A stretch of DNA of 64,000 nucleotides from QVMG01 sp032073245 (GCA_032073245.1 DAMANX010000009.1:98830-162829); one strand, 5' to 3'. Shown: positions 33,809-43,626, counted from the first letter of the stretch. Program-made: numbers and translations. The notes: generated by a model from the sequence alone, not told the origin.

Positions 33809-35719
33809 ATGGATAAAAATACGATTATTGGGTTTATATTGATAGGGTTGGTTTTGTTTGTATTTACATGGTTGCAGCAGCCATCACCGGAACAACAAGA
33901 AGCCCAGACGCGTTATCGGGATTCAATTGCGAATGTTGAATATTTGCAACAAATAGAAATAAAAAAAGAAAAAGCGAATGATATAGATGCTGAACCGTTG
34001 TCTACGGAACAGAATGATTCTATCCGTTTAGCTCGTTTGCAAAATAATTATGGTGCGTTTGCCAATGCCATGGTAGGTGAAGATGGGTATACTACACTGG
34101 AAAATCCTTTGGTAGAACTGCGTATCAGTAATAAAGGAGGGCATGTTTCTTATGCCCGCTTAAAAGAATATGATAACTGGGAAGGCGACCCATTAGTTCT
34201 TTTTGATAAGGACGAAATGGTTTTTGATTTTACGCTGGTAACAGCTACTAATCGCGTTGTTAATACAAAAGATATGTATTTTACTGCAGTTAAAGGCAAT
34301 GACCCAAATGGAGTTACTATGCGTTTGGCTACAGGCAATGATAGTTATCTGGATTTTGTTTATTCGCTTCGTCCTGATGATTATATGATGAAATTCTCGG
34401 TTCAGGCAGTAGGTATGAACGGAGTATTGGCTCCAAGTACGAATGCACTTGACCTTGTATGGGAACAGGATATTCGTCAACAGGAAAAAGGCCGGAAATT
34501 TGAAGACCGTTATGCTGCTCTTCATTATAAATTCGTTGCTGATAATGTGGATAAGTTGAGTGAAGGAAAGAGTGACAGCAAGAAAATCTCTAACCGTTTA
34601 AAATGGATTGGTTATAAAGATATGTTCTTTACAACTGTATTGATTCAGGATGGTGAAGGATTTGAAGCAACTACTCTTGAATCAAAATCTCTGCTTGGAA
34701 GAACTCACCTGAAACATTATAAGACAGTAACGGCAGTTCCTTTTGATATTCAAGGGCGTGAATCTACTGATTTTACTTTCTTTTTCGGACCGAACCGGTA
34801 TGCTTTGTTAAAAGCATATGATAAAGGAATTCCATCTGACCAACAATTGGATCTGGAGCGTATTGTTTCTTTAGGAGCAAGTGTATTCCGTTGGATCAAC
34901 CAGTATTTTATTATTCCGGTATTTGACTTTTTCGGTAGGTATTTTAATAACTATGGATTGATTATTTTCTTATTGACACTGGTTATTAAGATTGTAATCT
35001 TTCCGATGACTTATAAGTCTTATATGTCTTCTGCCAAGATGCGCGTACTGCGTCCACAGGTTGAAGAAATTAATGAGAAGTATCCGGGTGAATCGAAAGC
35101 AATGGAGCGTCAGAAGGCGACAATGGAATTGTACAGTCGAGCCGGAGCAAGTCCTATGAGTGGTTGTATACCTATGCTCTTACAGATGCCTATCTTGATT
35201 GCAATGTTTATGTTTTTCCCTTCGGCCATCGAGTTAAGGCATGAAAGTTTCCTTTGGGCAAAAGACCTTTCTACATACGATGCAATCATAAGCTGGAATG
35301 CAAATATTCCAATTATTACTGAATATTTTGGTAACCATATCAGTTTATTCTGTCTGTTGATGACTATCGTACAGATATTCTATACAAAATTTAATATGGA
35401 GATGACCAATACCGGGCAACAGCAGATGCCGGGTATGAAGGCCATGATGTATGTAATGCCATTGATGTTCCTGGTATTCTTTAACCAGTATGCTTCCGGT
35501 TTGACATATTATTACTTCATCTCTACATTGATGACTATTATTCAAACATTAGCTTTCCGCTATTTCATCAACGAAGAAAAACTGTTGGCTAAACTGGAAC
35601 AGAATAAAAAGAAGCCTCAAAAGAAATCTGGTTTCATGAAGCGTCTCGAAGAAGCACAGAAGCAACAGGAAGAGGTTTTGCGTAAACAGAAACAACAACA
35701 GCAACAGAAGAAACGGTAA
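33809..35719 (+). CDS. yidC: membrane protein insertase YidC
   Basis: The 636-residue Oxa1/YidC protein has an N-terminal helix (IIGFILIGLVLFVFTWLQ) and a large periplasmic beta domain (about 60-350). The conserved insertase core of five helices runs from about 365 to 590 (VIKIVIFPMTYKSYMSSAKM, GCIPMLLQMPILIAMFMFFP). A highly basic, Gln-rich tail follows (KQKQQQQQKKR), which can contact the ribosome. It inserts inner-membrane proteins with or without SecYEG. Pairing with pyrG is typical of this order. A hairpin follows the gene. Confidence 0.95.
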   Translation: MDKNTIIGFILIGLVLFVFTWLQQPSPEQQEAQTRYRDSIANVEYLQQIEIKKEKANDIDAEPLSTEQNDSIRLARLQNNYGAFANAMVGEDGYTTLENPLVELRISNKGGHVSYARLKEYDNWEGDPLVLFDKDEMVFDFTLVTATNRVVNTKDMYFTAVKGNDPNGVTMRLATGNDSYLDFVYSLRPDDYMMKFSVQAVGMNGVLAPSTNALDLVWEQDIRQQEKGRKFEDRYAALHYKFVADNVDKLSEGKSDSKKISNRLKWIGYKDMFFTTVLIQDGEGFEATTLESKSLLGRTHLKHYKTVTAVPFDIQGRESTDFTFFFGPNRYALLKAYDKGIPSDQQLDLERIVSLGASVFRWINQYFIIPVFDFFGRYFNNYGLIIFLLTLVIKIVIFPMTYKSYMSSAKMRVLRPQVEEINEKYPGESKAMERQKATMELYSRAGASPMSGCIPMLLQMPILIAMFMFFPSAIELRHESFLWAKDLSTYDAIISWNANIPIITEYFGNHISLFCLLMTIVQIFYTKFNMEMTNTGQQQMPGMKAMMYVMPLMFLVFFNQYASGLTYYYFISTLMTIIQTLAFRYFINEEKLLAKLEQNKKKPQKKSGFMKRLEEAQKQQEEVLRKQKQQQQQKKR

Positions 35720-35744
35720 GTGTTTGTTTTGTGGTTTTAGGATA

Positions 35745-35783
35745 AAAAAGGTGAGGCTAGGAACTTCCAAGTATCACCTTTTT
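35745..35783 (+). terminator. terminator of pyrG-yidC
   Basis: AAAAAGGTGA pairs with TCACCTTTTT across 19 bases, 25 bases after the yidC stop. Confidence 0.65.
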
Positions 35784-35871
35784 ACATGAAAATTAGTTAG
35801 TTAATTCGAGAATTATTTGGCCCAGTCTCTACAAGATATTAAAACAACGGTTTATTCAGAATTACTGGAAT

Positions 35872-35898
35872 AAAAAAGGCATCAATTCTGATGCCTTT
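35872..35898 (-). terminator. terminator of the zinc metallopeptidase gene
   Basis: On the minus strand AAAGGCATCA pairs with TGATGCCTTT around four bases and runs into six T residues, 23 bases after the stop. Confidence 0.7.
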
Positions 35899-35920
35899 AT
35901 ATATCATTATATACAGTTAA

Positions 35921-36607
35921 TTAATTCCTACTTCTTCCACTAAGGAAAATCATTATATAATAAAGTAACGTGGCTAAGGATCCAAGCGCGGCAACTACGT
36001 ACGTATAAGCAGCAGAGCGAAGAGCATCCACGGCTTTATCATGTGTATTAACATTGGTAATACCTGAACTATTTAACCAAACAAGTGCCCGTTGACTGGC
36101 ATTGATCTCAACAGGTAGAGTGATAAAACTGAACAGTGTTGTTGTTGCAAAAAGAATGATGCCAAACAATAATAATTGCGGAAATACATTCAGAAGTAAC
36201 ATACCACCAAGCAATACCCATGTCATAATGCTGGATGAAAAGCTAATGACAGGAACCAATGCAGAGCGCATTTTCAACGGTGCATAAGCTGTAGCATGTT
36301 GAATAGCATGTCCGGTTTCATGAGCCGCAACTGCAGCAGCTGCTACGCTATTGCTGGCATATACCGGTTCACTCAAACTAATTGTCTTATTTGTGGGATT
36401 ATAGTTATCGGTCAAACTCCCACGGGTTGCAACAACTTGTACATCTGTGATTCCATTATCACGCAACATCTTTTCTGCAACCTCTTTGCCGGTCATGCCG
36501 TTATCCAAAGGGATATGCGAATACCTTTCAAATTTGCGTGTCAGATTGGAGGATACTAACCAACTCAACAGCGCGATTCCAATAAAAATAATCCAATAGA
36601 TTGTCAT
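35921..36607 (-). CDS. neutral zinc metallopeptidase, YugP family
   Basis: The 228-residue membrane protein has an N-terminal helix (IFIGIALLSWLVSSNL) and three further helices after residue 125. The zinc-binding motif is HETGHAIQH near residue 96, with NKTISLSEPVYASNSVAAAA just before it, as in YugP. Membrane-embedded proteolysis or quality control is inferred; the substrate is unknown. It is convergent with pyrG-yidC and lies downstream of purA, separated by a terminator-like hairpin, so it is likely a unit of its own. Confidence 0.85.
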   Translation of the reverse strand: MTIYWIIFIGIALLSWLVSSNLTRKFERYSHIPLDNGMTGKEVAEKMLRDNGITDVQVVATRGSLTDNYNPTNKTISLSEPVYASNSVAAAAVAAHETGHAIQHATAYAPLKMRSALVPVISFSSSIMTWVLLGGMLLLNVFPQLLLFGIILFATTTLFSFITLPVEINASQRALVWLNSSGITNVNTHDKAVDALRSAAYTYVVAALGSLATLLYYIMIFLSGRSRN

Positions 36608-36662
36608 ACTTTCTTTATTTTACGTGTTCATTTATTTAAGAACAAAAAGTTTGCCAAAGGCA

Positions 36663-36709
36663 AAAATGGCAGGAGACGTTCCTGAGAGGATGTGGTCTTC
36701 TGCCATTTT
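36663..36709 (-). terminator. terminator of fur-purA
   Basis: AAAATGGCAG pairs with CTGCCATTTT across 27 bases, 32 bases after the purA stop on the minus strand. Confidence 0.6.
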
Positions 36710-36740
36710 GTTCTTTTTAAGGGAGGTTAAGCGATACTCA

Positions 36741-38012
36741 TTATTCCTCCGTATATCTAACAATAGTTTGTTCGCGATCCGGGCCTACAGATACAATCTT
36801 GATAGGCACTTCCAACTCTTCTTCCAGGAACGACAAGTATGCGTTGAATTCTTCAGGGAATTCGTCTTCGCTGGTCATATCGGTCATGTCTGTTTTCCAA
36901 CCTGGTAATTCTATATAGACAGGCTTTACAGTGTCGTTTATAGAATACGGCAACTCAGTTATTTCTTCTCCGTTGATAATATAACCAACACAAGCCTTAA
37001 TTGTTTCGAAACTATCCAAGACATCACTCTTCATCATAATCAGCTGAGTAACCCCGTTTATCATGATGGCATATTTAAGAGCAACAAGGTCGATCCAACC
37101 ACAACGACGGCGGCGTCCGGTCACTGAGCCAAATTCATGTCCTATCTCGCATAGCTTGTCTCCTGTTTCGTCGAATAATTCAGTCGGGAATGGTCCACTA
37201 CCAACACGTGTGCAATATGCTTTAAAAATTCCATATACTTCACCAATACTACGGGGGGCTACTCCCAGACCAGTACAACATCCTGCACATACGGTATTGG
37301 ATGAGGTCACGAAAGGATAGGAACCGAAGTCTACGTCCAACATAGTACCTTGTGCACCTTCTGCAAGAACTGATTTTCCTGCTTTCAGACTGTTATTGAT
37401 CAAATGTTCGCTATTGATCAATTGGAATTCTTTCAGGTATTCAATACCTTCGAACCATTCAGCCTCCAATTGACGTATATCATATTCAAAATTAAGTGAT
37501 TTCAAAATCTCTTCATGCCTTGCTTTTGCCGCAGCATAAGTGATGTCAAAGTCATGTAGAATATCACCCACACGTACACCGTTACGACTTACCTTATCCG
37601 TGTAGGTCGGACCAATACCTTTTCCGGTTGTTCCGATCTTTCCTTCACCTTTTGCCGCTTCATAAGCAGCATCCAGGATACGGTGTGTAGGCAATATTAA
37701 ATGGGCTTTTTTAGAAATCAAAAGTTTTTTCTTTAAATCGTGGCCGCTTGCTGCTAAAGCTTCAGCTTCCTGTTTGAATAATGACGGATCAAGAACAACC
37801 CCATTTCCAATAATATTAATCTTACCTCCCTGAAAAATGCCGGAAGGAACAGAACGGAGGATGTACTTTTGTTCATTGAACTCTAAGGTGTGTCCTGCAT
37901 TAGGGCCTCCCTGGAAACGAGCAATCACGTCGTAATTTGGAGTTAGTACGTCGACAATTTTACCTTTGCCTTCATCTCCCCATTGCAATCCTAATAAAAC
38001 ATCTACTTTCAT
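36741..38012 (-). CDS. purA: adenylosuccinate synthetase
   Basis: The 423-residue enzyme joins IMP and aspartate with GTP in AMP synthesis. The start VDVLLGLQWGDEGKGKIVDV holds the GTP-binding and catalytic Asp region. Further signatures are FQGGPNAGHTLEF, the IGTTGKGIGPTYTDKVSRNG active-site loop and GRRRRCGWIDLVAL near the base-binding site. Length is normal. The ATG overlaps the stop of the Fur-family gene by four bases, so they are translated together. A link of purine synthesis to a Fur-type regulator is a recurring arrangement in Bacteroidales as I recall. Confidence 0.96.
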   Translation of the reverse strand: MKVDVLLGLQWGDEGKGKIVDVLTPNYDVIARFQGGPNAGHTLEFNEQKYILRSVPSGIFQGGKINIIGNGVVLDPSLFKQEAEALAASGHDLKKKLLISKKAHLILPTHRILDAAYEAAKGEGKIGTTGKGIGPTYTDKVSRNGVRVGDILHDFDITYAAAKARHEEILKSLNFEYDIRQLEAEWFEGIEYLKEFQLINSEHLINNSLKAGKSVLAEGAQGTMLDVDFGSYPFVTSSNTVCAGCCTGLGVAPRSIGEVYGIFKAYCTRVGSGPFPTELFDETGDKLCEIGHEFGSVTGRRRRCGWIDLVALKYAIMINGVTQLIMMKSDVLDSFETIKACVGYIINGEEITELPYSINDTVKPVYIELPGWKTDMTDMTSEDEFPEEFNAYLSFLEEELEVPIKIVSVGPDREQTIVRYTEE

Positions 38013-38503
38013 TTCTTATCTAATAATGTCTTGTTAATACTCTTTTTCTTTTCCTGCCGCAAGCGAAAGGTGCATTTACTACATATACCATAGATATAAA
38101 GACAAGAGAATTCGGGCGTGAAACGACGCACTTTCAGGTTTTTGATCTCTGCCTTTAATGTTTGGTTACGTATTTCCCGAACTTCTCCACATTGAGTGCA
38201 GATAAGGTGTTGGTGGGTATCGGCAATTAGACGCAACTCATACTGGACAGATTGAGGGTTTATTTGATGACGTACAATCAATCCTGCTTCAATAAATATA
38301 TCTAATGTATTGTATAATGTAGCCTTACTTACATGAAAATTCTCATATTCTAGTCTCTCATGTAGGGTATTTATATCAAAATGACTTGAATAAGAACAAA
38401 TTTGCTTTAATATAGAGTACCTTTCTTCTGTTCTCCGGAGCTTCTTCTCAATAAGATAGCCGGTAAACTGCTTCTTTAATTCACTATATATTTTAGTCTC
38501 CAT
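38009..38503 (-). CDS. Fur-family transcriptional regulator
   Basis: The protein has a winged-helix domain (RRTEERYSILKQICSYSSHF, HVSKATLYNTLDIFIEAGLI) and then a dimerisation domain with the metal-site histidines and cysteines (DTHQHLICTQCGEVRE, and a later YGICSKC). The pair of CxxC motifs suggests a structural zinc. The open frame continues upstream to 38542, but a TACCTTTG promoter element lies within that extension at 38529-38536. The ATG at 38503 (METKIYSELKKQF) is therefore the better start and gives 164 residues. Whether it senses iron, zinc or peroxide cannot be told from sequence. Confidence 0.87.
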   Translation of the reverse strand: METKIYSELKKQFTGYLIEKKLRRTEERYSILKQICSYSSHFDINTLHERLEYENFHVSKATLYNTLDIFIEAGLIVRHQINPQSVQYELRLIADTHQHLICTQCGEVREIRNQTLKAEIKNLKVRRFTPEFSCLYIYGICSKCTFRLRQEKKKSINKTLLDKK

Positions 38504-38528
38504 CCAGTCGTTAAATTTAGACCAGATA

Positions 38529-38536
38529 CAAAGGTA
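38529..38536 (-). promoter_or_regulatory. promoter -7 element of fur-purA
   Basis: TACCTTTG on the minus strand lies 25 bases before the chosen Fur start and inside the longest open frame, which decides the start codon. Confidence 0.6.
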
Positions 38537-38562
38537 ACGCATTTATTTGAAAACGCATACGC

Positions 38563-39225
38563 TTACTTATAATAATCCAATTCAAATTTTAGGTCTTCGT
38601 AGAATTCCTGTTTTTCAGAGGAACCACTGGATGGATAATCAGTTAAAAGGGATAATACAGCGGAGGCTTTTTCAGGAGATTGTCTACCATAACGCTTTAG
38701 AGCTGTTAAAGCAGCACGTTTTATAAATGTGAACTCTCCATCTAATACTTTTTTCGCATGGAGGAGGAGGGAGGATGTTTTTGTTTCATTTAGTTCTATA
38801 CCTTTTGTCAGAAGATGTGTATAAAGTAGGTAACCTGTCAGGGAAAGATATTCATTATCCTGAAGAATCCATTTTGCAGCAAGATCTTCAGCATAATGTA
38901 GGTTTTGTAAAAGGTTGAAGGAATATTGTTCGGCTATTTCTGTTTGATTAATCATTTGTGCCCAGGTTTCTGCTTTTTCTTGTGTGAAACTATCAAAAGA
39001 TTGCAGAAGAGTAGCCAGTATTTTCATTTCCCTTACGTCTTCCTTCCATAATGCATCAGCCAGATCGTCATCTTTCTCATGGGTCAAGGCAATTTCCTTT
39101 AATTTAGGAATTGATACACCGAAATTCATTTTATAGGATGCACCTTTCTCTCGCATGCTGGTAGAGACTATCCCATTCATGGATAGGCGAAGCTGGGTGC
39201 GAATTTGTTTGAGTTTGTTTTGCAT
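38563..39225 (-). CDS. DNA alkylation repair protein, AlkD-like
   Basis: The 220-residue all-helical protein has HEAT-like repeats in the AlkC/AlkD glycosylase fold. SYKMNFGVSIPKLKEIALTH, EDVREMKILATLLQSFDSFT and AAKWILQDNEYLSLTGYLL agree with that family, while the tail ALTALKRYGRQSPEKASAVL is another helical repeat. AlkD removes bulky alkylated bases without base flipping; activity here is inferred. No signal peptide. A palindrome of 9-base units lies between it and the peptidase gene upstream. Confidence 0.75.
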   Translation of the reverse strand: MQNKLKQIRTQLRLSMNGIVSTSMREKGASYKMNFGVSIPKLKEIALTHEKDDDLADALWKEDVREMKILATLLQSFDSFTQEKAETWAQMINQTEIAEQYSFNLLQNLHYAEDLAAKWILQDNEYLSLTGYLLYTHLLTKGIELNETKTSSLLLHAKKVLDGEFTFIKRAALTALKRYGRQSPEKASAVLSLLTDYPSSGSSEKQEFYEDLKFELDYYK

Positions 39226-39245
39226 GAATTCTGATACCTTTATAT

Positions 39246-39284
39246 CTTTAATGCCCTTAATGCCTTTAAAGGCGTTAAAGGCAT
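39246..39284. repeat. palindrome built of 9-base units
   Basis: CTTTAATGC, CCTTAATGC, CTTTAAAGG and CGTTAAAGG followed by CAT form a self-complementary block of 39 bases between two genes. On the minus strand it follows the dipeptidyl peptidase gene and may stabilise or end its mRNA. Confidence 0.6.
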
Positions 39285-39303
39285 ATTTAGATAATTCTTT
39301 TTC

Positions 39304-41355
39304 TTAATTGTAAGTCGGTAAATAAGAATAATCCCTGCTATACCGCTGCATTTGTTCGATATATCCTTCTGTATAATCGAGGGTTATATCAATTATTTCA
39401 CCTGTATCGTTCTTAATCTGTTTCATTATCGGATTAACAAAACCACGATAAGGAGCAAGATTCAGCTTAGCATAACGTTCCAATACTTCTGCATGAAGAA
39501 TCGGATCTACATTTACGGCATAATCTTCTACTAATTTTTTGCCGGCTTCCAAGTCGCCTTCACTTTTGATACGTTGAACTTCAGTTAGTAGTTGACCAAA
39601 CAGGGTGCGTAATTTATCATAGTCATTAATAACAACATACGTCTTGCCTTCTTTCTTTTTCATTTCAACTACATTCTCGGGCTGTCCTTTTTCGAAAACC
39701 CATTTGGCGATCAATTGACGATTACGCATGTGCGCTTCTTCTATATTTTTACCTAACTCAATGCGGACTAATTGGGTCATAAGTCCGTTCATCATAAAAT
39801 TATAGTATTCAGCTTTGTATGCGTTTGCATCAGGCACCAATCCTAATTCAAGTAATTTCGCATCTGCCATATAATAAAGTCCGAACAAGTCAGCACGTGT
39901 TTCCTCCAATGTAGAGCTATAAGCTTTTAAGCCATCAGGATCAACACCCGGTAAAAGTTTACCTGAACCATGTCCGAGGCATTCGTGTAAGTCGGTGTGT
40001 AAATTCCCTGTTTCGAAACCATATTTTTTTATAAGATCTCTTTCCGTATCACTCCAGATAAATTCTTTTCCTAATCCTCCCCCTTGTGACGCTTTGTCGT
40101 AGGCTTCTGTGATATTCTCTATCGTTACTGATTTAGAACCATGATCTCGGCGTATCCAATCTGCATTCGGTAAATTGATACCTATAGGAGTCGCTGGATA
40201 ACAATCACCACCAATCATACTCACAGTGATGACCTTTGCACTCACCCCTTTGACTTCTTTCTTCTTAAATCGTTCATCTACCGGGGAATGATCTTCAAAC
40301 CATTGGGCATTATCGCTGATTATCTTGGTACGTTTGGTTGCCTCTTTATTGACAAAATTGACGGTTGATTCCCAACTTGCTTTCATGCCTAACGGATCAC
40401 CATAAGTTTCAATAAAACCATTAATAAAGTCTACTTCCGATGTTGTATCACCAACCCAAAGTACTGAATAAGCATCAAAAGTTTTAAGGTCACCTGTTTG
40501 ATAATATGCAATTAAGGTTTCTATAATTCTACGTTGGGTATCGTTTTCTGCAAATTGTTTGGCCTTTTGTAATTCAGCAACTATCTTTTCAATCGCTTGG
40601 GTATAAAGGCCGCCGACTTTCCATACTTTTTCTATTAATTTACCGTTTTCTTTAACCAGACGACTATTCAGTCCGTAAGAAACAGGAGTATGATCATTCG
40701 GATCTTTCATCTTGCCATAGAAAGTCTCCACTTCTTTCAAAGTAACCCCTTCCCCGTAGTAATTATTTGCAGAGGCAACAATAATATCCTGGTCACCGCT
40801 TTGTACTGTGCGTTTAGGCATTACATTCCGATCAAACATAACCGGAGTTATTTCTTCCAAAAATTGATCAACAGTTTGTCCGTCTTTCAATGGCAATTTG
40901 TCCACTGATAATTGATGAATACATTTGATGAAGTAATCAGTTGTAAAACCCGGTATGATCTTATCTTCAGCATAATGATGGTGAATTCCATTTGAGAACC
41001 ATACACGTTTGAGATAAGTTTCAAATGCTTTGAACTGAGGATCATTCCTATATCCTTTATAATCATTATATATGGCTTCCAAGGTGCGACGGATCGCAAG
41101 GTTATATCGATTATTCTGGTCAAATAAGATATCACGTCCCATTTGTGCTGCTTCCGAAAGATGATACAGTAATTGTTTTTGCTGTAAGGAAAGTGATTCA
41201 AATCCAGGAACCTGATATCTGAGGATTTGCAAATCTGCAAATTGATCCACCACATAATTAAATGTGTCTTCTGTTTGGTCGTTCTTCTCTGTTTTTGAGC
41301 CGGTACAGCCCACCATAATACTTGCTGCCATAAGCGATATTGCTAATTTCTTCAT
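39304..41355 (-). CDS. dipeptidyl peptidase III-like lipoprotein (M49)
   Basis: The 683-residue protein has a lipoprotein signal (AISLMAASIMVGCTGSK, Cys 17). The family-defining zinc motif HECLGHGSGK lies near residue 456 and the second zinc ligand segment EETRADLFG near 483. M49 enzymes remove dipeptides from the N-terminus of short peptides. Most M49 enzymes are cytosolic; the lipobox here points to the periplasm or outer surface, in keeping with peptide foraging. Length fits the bacterial family. It has its own promoter element and no tight neighbours. Confidence 0.9.
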   Translation of the reverse strand: MKKLAISLMAASIMVGCTGSKTEKNDQTEDTFNYVVDQFADLQILRYQVPGFESLSLQQKQLLYHLSEAAQMGRDILFDQNNRYNLAIRRTLEAIYNDYKGYRNDPQFKAFETYLKRVWFSNGIHHHYAEDKIIPGFTTDYFIKCIHQLSVDKLPLKDGQTVDQFLEEITPVMFDRNVMPKRTVQSGDQDIIVASANNYYGEGVTLKEVETFYGKMKDPNDHTPVSYGLNSRLVKENGKLIEKVWKVGGLYTQAIEKIVAELQKAKQFAENDTQRRIIETLIAYYQTGDLKTFDAYSVLWVGDTTSEVDFINGFIETYGDPLGMKASWESTVNFVNKEATKRTKIISDNAQWFEDHSPVDERFKKKEVKGVSAKVITVSMIGGDCYPATPIGINLPNADWIRRDHGSKSVTIENITEAYDKASQGGGLGKEFIWSDTERDLIKKYGFETGNLHTDLHECLGHGSGKLLPGVDPDGLKAYSSTLEETRADLFGLYYMADAKLLELGLVPDANAYKAEYYNFMMNGLMTQLVRIELGKNIEEAHMRNRQLIAKWVFEKGQPENVVEMKKKEGKTYVVINDYDKLRTLFGQLLTEVQRIKSEGDLEAGKKLVEDYAVNVDPILHAEVLERYAKLNLAPYRGFVNPIMKQIKNDTGEIIDITLDYTEGYIEQMQRYSRDYSYLPTYN

Positions 41356-41427
41356 TCTATTTTAGTTTAAACAAGTGACTAACTATCAATGTTGAATGCT
41401 ATTTGATTATACATTCACAACAAAAGG

Positions 41428-41435
41428 CAAAAGTA
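41428..41435 (-). promoter_or_regulatory. promoter -7 element of the dipeptidyl peptidase III gene
   Basis: TACTTTTG on the minus strand, 73 bases before the start codon; the upstream element is unclear. Confidence 0.45.
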
Positions 41436-41476
41436 GTGAATTATTCCCTCTCATAGGAGATTCTTTCTATTATTTG

Positions 41477-41484
41477 TACCTTTG
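41477..41484 (+). promoter_or_regulatory. promoter -7 element of mnmA
   Basis: TACCTTTG, 24 bases before the mnmA ATG. It is divergent from the element at 41428-41435. Confidence 0.55.
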
Positions 41485-41507
41485 TGACCTGAAAGGAATT
41501 GGATAAT

Positions 41508-42575
41508 ATGGAAATAGCAGCATTGGTATCTGGAGGGGTCGATAGTTCGGTGGTTGTACATCAGTTAAAGGAAGCTGGGTATGATCCGACCATTTTTTAT
41601 ATCAGGATTGGAATGGAAGATAAGGATGGTTATATTGACTGTCCTGCTGAAGAAGATATAGAGATTACTTCTTATATAGCCCGTAAATACGGTTGTCGTA
41701 TGGAAATTGTTTCATTGCATGATGAATATTGGGAAAAGGTAGTAAGTTATACGATCGACTCGGTTAAGCGCGGCCTTACCCCTAATCCTGATATAATGTG
41801 TAATAAATATATTAAATTCGGTTGTTTTGAAGAAAAATGGGGAAAAGATTTTGATAAAATTGCTACCGGGCACTATGCGACTACAACAGAAATCAATGGA
41901 AAGGTTTGGCTTTCTACTGCCAAAGATCCTGTGAAAGATCAAACTGATTTTTTGGGGCAAATTACCCGTTTGCAAATTCAAAAACTGATGTTTCCTATTG
42001 GTCATTTGATGAAGAGTGAAGTGCGCGAAATAGCAGAGCGTGAAAAACTTCCTAGTGCAAAACGTAAAGATAGTCAGGGGATTTGTTTTCTGGGAAAGAT
42101 CAACTATAATGATTTTATAGAACGTTATTTAGGTAAGCGCCCGGGTAAAATAGTGGAACTTGAAACAGATAAAGTTATAGGAAAGCATAATGGTTATTGG
42201 TTTCATACTATAGGACAACGTAAAGGGCTTGGCTTAAGTGGTGGCCCCTGGTTTGTAATTAAGAAAGATATACGTCGTAATATAATATATGTATCCAATG
42301 GATATGATCCTGAAACACAGTATGGGAAGATAATCAATCTTCAGGGTTTTGATTTTATAACTCTTGATCCGTGGGGTGAGTTTGCAGATGAGAAAGAAAT
42401 CACATTTAAGATTCGTCACACTCCCGAATTCACACCCGGACGCATTCGTAGGATAGGAGATCTTTATCGTATAGAATCAGCAGAAAAAATACAAGGAATA
42501 GCTCCCGGGCAATATGGAGTGGTATATGATAAAGACCATCATCTTTGTTTAGGAAGCGGAATGATAATTGACTAG
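41508..42575 (+). CDS. mnmA: tRNA-specific 2-thiouridylase
   Basis: The 355-residue enzyme puts sulfur on U34 of Lys, Glu and Gln tRNAs. The ATP pyrophosphatase loop is ALVSGGVDSSVVVHQL at the start. The first catalytic cysteine is in NPDIMCNKYIKFG near residue 98, and the second in DSQGICFLGKINY near residue 195. The frame also allows a TTG three codons earlier, but ATG at 41508 places the P-loop at the usual distance. The C-terminal beta-barrel (QRKGLGLSGGPWFVI onward) is complete. It converges on prs across a strong terminator. Confidence 0.93.
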   Translation: MEIAALVSGGVDSSVVVHQLKEAGYDPTIFYIRIGMEDKDGYIDCPAEEDIEITSYIARKYGCRMEIVSLHDEYWEKVVSYTIDSVKRGLTPNPDIMCNKYIKFGCFEEKWGKDFDKIATGHYATTTEINGKVWLSTAKDPVKDQTDFLGQITRLQIQKLMFPIGHLMKSEVREIAEREKLPSAKRKDSQGICFLGKINYNDFIERYLGKRPGKIVELETDKVIGKHNGYWFHTIGQRKGLGLSGGPWFVIKKDIRRNIIYVSNGYDPETQYGKIINLQGFDFITLDPWGEFADEKEITFKIRHTPEFTPGRIRRIGDLYRIESAEKIQGIAPGQYGVVYDKDHHLCLGSGMIID

Positions 42576-42580
42576 TCCTA

Positions 42581-42615
42581 AAAAGCCGTTCTTCCAGCAA
42601 TGAAGAACGGCTTTT
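42581..42615. terminator. bidirectional terminator between mnmA and prs
   Basis: AAAAGCCGTTCTTC pairs perfectly with GAAGAACGGCTTTT around seven bases and continues in T residues on both strands. Confidence 0.9.
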
Positions 42616-42637
42616 TTTATTGTTTATATTGTATGAA

Positions 42638-43579
42638 TCAAATTATATACAATGAACTGATTGATTCGTTATTACAAACGCGGCGGATGGATTCTGCAAA
42701 CATATCCGCTATAGAGAGAATCTTAACTTTTTCGCATTTATTGGCATAGGGTATAGAATCAGTAAAGATCATTTCTGTTAGGGCAGATTGATCAACGCGT
42801 GTTGAAGCTGGGTCAGACATTACAGCATGACTGGCAATAGCTCGAACTGAACGGGCGCCATTTTCCATCATTAAATTAGCTGCTTTGGTAATCGTACCTG
42901 CAGTATCTACCATGTCATCTACAAGAATAACGTCCTGATCAGTTACATCACCGATAATTCGCATCTCAGCAACCTCATTGGCACGTAAACGTGATTTATG
43001 ACAAATAACCATTGGAGTTCCCAGGTATTTAGAATACGTACTTGCACGTTTGGTTCCTCCAACATCCGGAGTTGCAATACATAAATTCTCTAACTTATAA
43101 GTTTCTTTTATATACTCCAAAAAGACAGAGGATGCATATAGGTGGTCTACTGGTATATCAAAGAATCCCTGAATCTGATCAGCATGTAGGTCCATTGTGA
43201 TCAGACGGTCGATACCTGCAGTACTCAACATATTTGCTATCAGTTTTGCGCCAATCGATACCCGAGGTTTATCTTTTCTATCCTGGCGTGCCCAACCAAA
43301 ATAAGGAATAACGGCAATGATCGTTTTAGCAGAAGCTCTTTTTGCTGCATCAATCATTAGCAACAACTCCATCAGGTTATCCGAATTAGGAAAAGTGGAT
43401 TGTACGAGAAAAACATCTCTTCCACGGATAGATTCTTCGTAAGAAACGGAGAATTCACCATCGGCAAAATGTTGAATGTTCATTTGTCCTAACGGACAAT
43501 TAAGACTGTTGCATATTTTTTCTGCAAGATAACGAGAATTAGTTCCTGAGAAGATCAGGTAAGGAGTTTGTGCACCCAT
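42638..43579 (-). CDS. prs: ribose-phosphate pyrophosphokinase
   Basis: The 313-residue enzyme makes PRPP from ribose 5-phosphate and ATP for nucleotide, His and Trp synthesis. IPYFGWARQDRKDKPRVSIG holds the catalytic loop, MDLHADQIQGFFDIPVDHLY the metal site, and DVILVDDMVDTAGTITKAAN the PRPP-binding motif. Length is normal for class I enzymes. Its -7 element lies 48 bases upstream, and beyond that sits a heptamer inverted repeat that separates it from the amylase gene. Confidence 0.95.
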   Translation of the reverse strand: MGAQTPYLIFSGTNSRYLAEKICNSLNCPLGQMNIQHFADGEFSVSYEESIRGRDVFLVQSTFPNSDNLMELLLMIDAAKRASAKTIIAVIPYFGWARQDRKDKPRVSIGAKLIANMLSTAGIDRLITMDLHADQIQGFFDIPVDHLYASSVFLEYIKETYKLENLCIATPDVGGTKRASTYSKYLGTPMVICHKSRLRANEVAEMRIIGDVTDQDVILVDDMVDTAGTITKAANLMMENGARSVRAIASHAVMSDPASTRVDQSALTEMIFTDSIPYANKCEKVKILSIADMFAESIRRVCNNESISSLYII

Positions 43580-43626
43580 TGATTCCTTAATATTAATCTT
43601 AAAGTGAATAGATTTGAATTGTGCTG

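Noticed and set aside
38504..38542. Upstream extension of the Fur-family gene
   Set aside because: A TACCTTTG promoter element lies within it and the residues do not resemble the family.
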